Part shown: positions 4,872 through 6,300 of the stretch, piece after piece | Numbering within the stretch: position 1 is the stretch's first letter | Layout: each line of letters starts with the position of its first letter | Assembly (NCBI GenBank): GCA_021732965.1 | Contig: JAKFVZ010000788.1 | Span: 1-6,300 of the forward strand | Length of the DNA stretch: 6,300 nucleotides | Origin: Reyranella sp. | Lineage (GTDB): Bacteria; Pseudomonadota; Alphaproteobacteria; Reyranellales; Reyranellaceae | Reading direction: 5' to 3' | Translations under genes and position numbers: made by a program | Notes under the pieces: model-generated | Database searches by the model: none | Seen by the model: only the letters and a program-made list of their open reading frames with translations | What the model was told of the DNA's origin: nothing

Positions 4872-6300
4872 GACCGATTTCGTCGAAAAGCTGCGCGCCA
4901 TCGTCGGCGACAAGGGCCTGATCACCGACGAACAGGGCAAGCACCCCTACGTCACCGATTGGCGCGAGAGCTTCGTGGGCGGCGCGCTCGCCGTGGTGCG
5001 GCCCGCGAACACCGAGGAAGTGGCCGGCGTCGTGCGACTGTGCGCGGCCGAGAAGGTCGCGGTGGTGCCGCAGGGTGGCAACACCGGCCTGGTGGGCGGC
5101 GGCACGCCCAACGAAAAGGGCCGAGAGATCGTGCTCTCGCTCAACCGCATGACGCGCATCACCGACATCGACCTGATCGGCTATTCAATGACCGTCGAAG
5201 CCGGCGTCATCCTGAAGACCATCCAGGAGACGGCGGCGGCGAACGACCGCCTTTTCCCCCTGTCGCTGGCGGCCGAGGGAAGCTGCACGATCGGCGGCAA
5301 TCTCTCGACCAATGCCGGCGGTGTTCAGGTCCTGCACTACGGCAACGCCCGCCAACTCGTGCTCGGCCTCGAAGTCGTGACGCCCCAGGGCGAGATCTGG
5401 AACGGGCTGCGCGCGCTCAAGAAGGACAATACCGGCTACGATCTGCGCGACCTCTATCTCGGCGCCGAAGGCACGCTGGGCATCATCACCCGCGCGGTGC
5501 TGAAGCTGTGGCCCAAGCCCAAGGACATCGCGACCGCCTGGGTCGCCGTCACCTCCCCCGAAGCCGCCGTGACGCTGCTCAGCGGCGCGCATGCTGCGTC
5601 GGAGGACAATGTCACCTCCTGCGAGTTGATGGGCCGCCAGGGCATCGACCTCGTGCTGCAGCACATTCCCGGTGCCGCCGATCCGCTGGCCGAGCGCCAC
5701 GACTGGTACGTCCTGCTCGAATGGTCCTCGACACGCGCCCGCCGCGAGGGAGAGAACGCGGACGGCCTGCGCGAGAAGATGGAAGTCTATCTCGGCGAGG
5801 CGATGGAACAGGGCCTCGTGCTCGACGCCACCATTGCCCAGAACGAGACGCAGGCCCGCGCGCTGTGGGGGTTACGCGAGAACCACACCGAGGCTTCCAA
5901 GAAGGAAGGCCCCTCCGTGAAGCACGACATCTCGGTCGCGGTGAGCAGGATCCCCGCCTTCGTCACGGAAGGATTGGCTGCGATGAAGAAGGCGCTGCCC
6001 GAATGCCGGCCGGTCACCTTCGGCCATGTCGGCGACGGCAACCTCCACTTCAACTGCCAGGCGCCCGCCGGCTGGGACAAGGCGCGCTTCTTGCCGCACA
6101 CCCATGCCGTGAACGCGGCGGTCTACGACCTCGTCGTGAGCTACGGCGGTTCGATCTCGGCCGAGCACGTGATCGGCCTGCTCAAGGTCGACGAACTCGC
6201 CCACTACCGCAGCAAGGTCGAGATCGACACGATGCGCACCATCAAGCGCGCGCTGGATCCGCAGAACCTGATGAACCCGGGCAAGATCGTCCGGGTTTAA
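4864..6300 (+). CDS. FAD-binding oxidoreductase, D-2-hydroxyglutarate dehydrogenase-like (downstream tandem copy)
   Basis: A complete 478-residue paralogue of the preceding gene, about 62% identical over 471 aligned residues by hand count. It has the same two-domain flavoprotein layout: VVRPANTEEV (44-53), PP-loop VPQGGNTGLVGG (68-79), IGGNLSTNAGG (143-153), DNTGYDLRDLYLGAEGTLGIIT (188-209), WGLREN (335-340), GHVGDGNLH (387-395) and NPGK (471-474). Residues matching the D-2-hydroxyglutarate dehydrogenase substrate contacts are all present: Arg338, Thr342, Lys353 and Asn397, with His435. The metal ligands His388, His395 and Glu434 are also kept. This copy is therefore the better candidate for D-2-hydroxyglutarate or a close D-2-hydroxyacid. 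Odd: the EHGIG motif reads EHVIG (Val436). The start is GTG, overlapping the previous stop by 8 bases; MSETDFVEKLRAIVG lines up with the conserved N-terminus. The TAA stop is the last codon of the window. Class secure, exact substrate inferred. Confidence 0.9.
   Translation: MSETDFVEKLRAIVGDKGLITDEQGKHPYVTDWRESFVGGALAVVRPANTEEVAGVVRLCAAEKVAVVPQGGNTGLVGGGTPNEKGREIVLSLNRMTRITDIDLIGYSMTVEAGVILKTIQETAAANDRLFPLSLAAEGSCTIGGNLSTNAGGVQVLHYGNARQLVLGLEVVTPQGEIWNGLRALKKDNTGYDLRDLYLGAEGTLGIITRAVLKLWPKPKDIATAWVAVTSPEAAVTLLSGAHAASEDNVTSCELMGRQGIDLVLQHIPGAADPLAERHDWYVLLEWSSTRARREGENADGLREKMEVYLGEAMEQGLVLDATIAQNETQARALWGLRENHTEASKKEGPSVKHDISVAVSRIPAFVTEGLAAMKKALPECRPVTFGHVGDGNLHFNCQAPAGWDKARFLPHTHAVNAAVYDLVVSYGGSISAEHVIGLLKVDELAHYRSKVEIDTMRTIKRALDPQNLMNPGKIVRV
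5407..5441 (+). repeat. 35-bp exact direct repeat, copy 2
   Basis: Identical to 3984-4018, offset by 1423 bp, and in the same codon phase within the downstream flavoprotein (from codon 182, matching codon 195 of the upstream copy). It is the longest exact match I found by eye between the paralogues. Confidence 0.8.

Noticed and set aside
3686..4921. 411-codon plus-strand frame inside the first flavoprotein
   Set aside because: It overlaps a gene with complete FAD and metal motifs and has only shadow-type composition.
2343..4940. A very long open frame (865 codons) on the minus strand opposite sua5 and the first flavoprotein
   Set aside because: It lies antisense to genes with clear family motifs, is rich in Arg/Ala/Gly/His as expected for reversed GC-rich codons, and shows no recognisable domain.
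3402..6300. GlcD/GlcE-type glycolate oxidase subunit pair
   Set aside because: Both proteins are full-length two-domain flavoproteins, whereas GlcE is a shorter FAD-domain subunit, and no GlcF-like iron-sulfur gene is visible within the window.

Overview
The window is about two-thirds G+C and densely coded. Its gene content (a Bug/TctC-type periplasmic binding protein, a CysQ-type phosphatase, a two-domain Sua5 protein and D-2-hydroxyglutarate-dehydrogenase-like flavoproteins) suggests a soil- or water-type proteobacterium, most likely an alphaproteobacterium. That placement is inferred from gene families and codon bias, not from a marker gene.

Layout. The left part (1-1503) is on the minus strand. 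A flavin-dependent monooxygenase of the luciferase-like (LLM)/SsuD-like family (427-1503) is followed 32 bp downstream by a solute-binding protein of the tripartite tricarboxylate transporter family, which runs off the left edge. A 102-bp AT-richer divergent intergenic region (1504-1605) separates them from the plus-strand cluster. It holds a perfect-arm palindrome, a good minus-strand promoter candidate and a -10-like element close to the plus-strand start. The plus strand then carries four tightly packed genes to the right edge: cysQ (1606-2403), sua5 (2400-3377, overlapping by 4 nt), and two tandem paralogous FAD-dependent 2-hydroxyacid dehydrogenase-like genes (3402-4871 and 4864-6300, overlapping by 8 nt). 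The last gene ends on the last base of the window.

How the genes may work together. The minus-strand pair looks like a small catabolic or scavenging unit: a periplasmic binding protein for an organic acid-like ligand plus an FMNH2-type monooxygenase. The plus-strand unit mixes housekeeping (PAP removal and tRNA t6A synthesis) with two oxidoreductases that probably oxidise D-2-hydroxyacids. CysQ and an SsuD-like enzyme on either side of one promoter region give a loose sulfur-metabolism theme, but this is only suggestive.

The most interesting point is the tandem flavoprotein pair. The two are about 62% identical by hand count, yet they differ at residues that bind substrate in characterised D-2-hydroxyglutarate dehydrogenases. 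The upstream copy has lost three substrate-contact residues. The downstream copy keeps them but has Val in place of Gly in the otherwise conserved EHGIG motif. I see no CRISPR array, RNA gene, insertion sequence, phage gene or defence system; most of the window is ordinary metabolic sequence.
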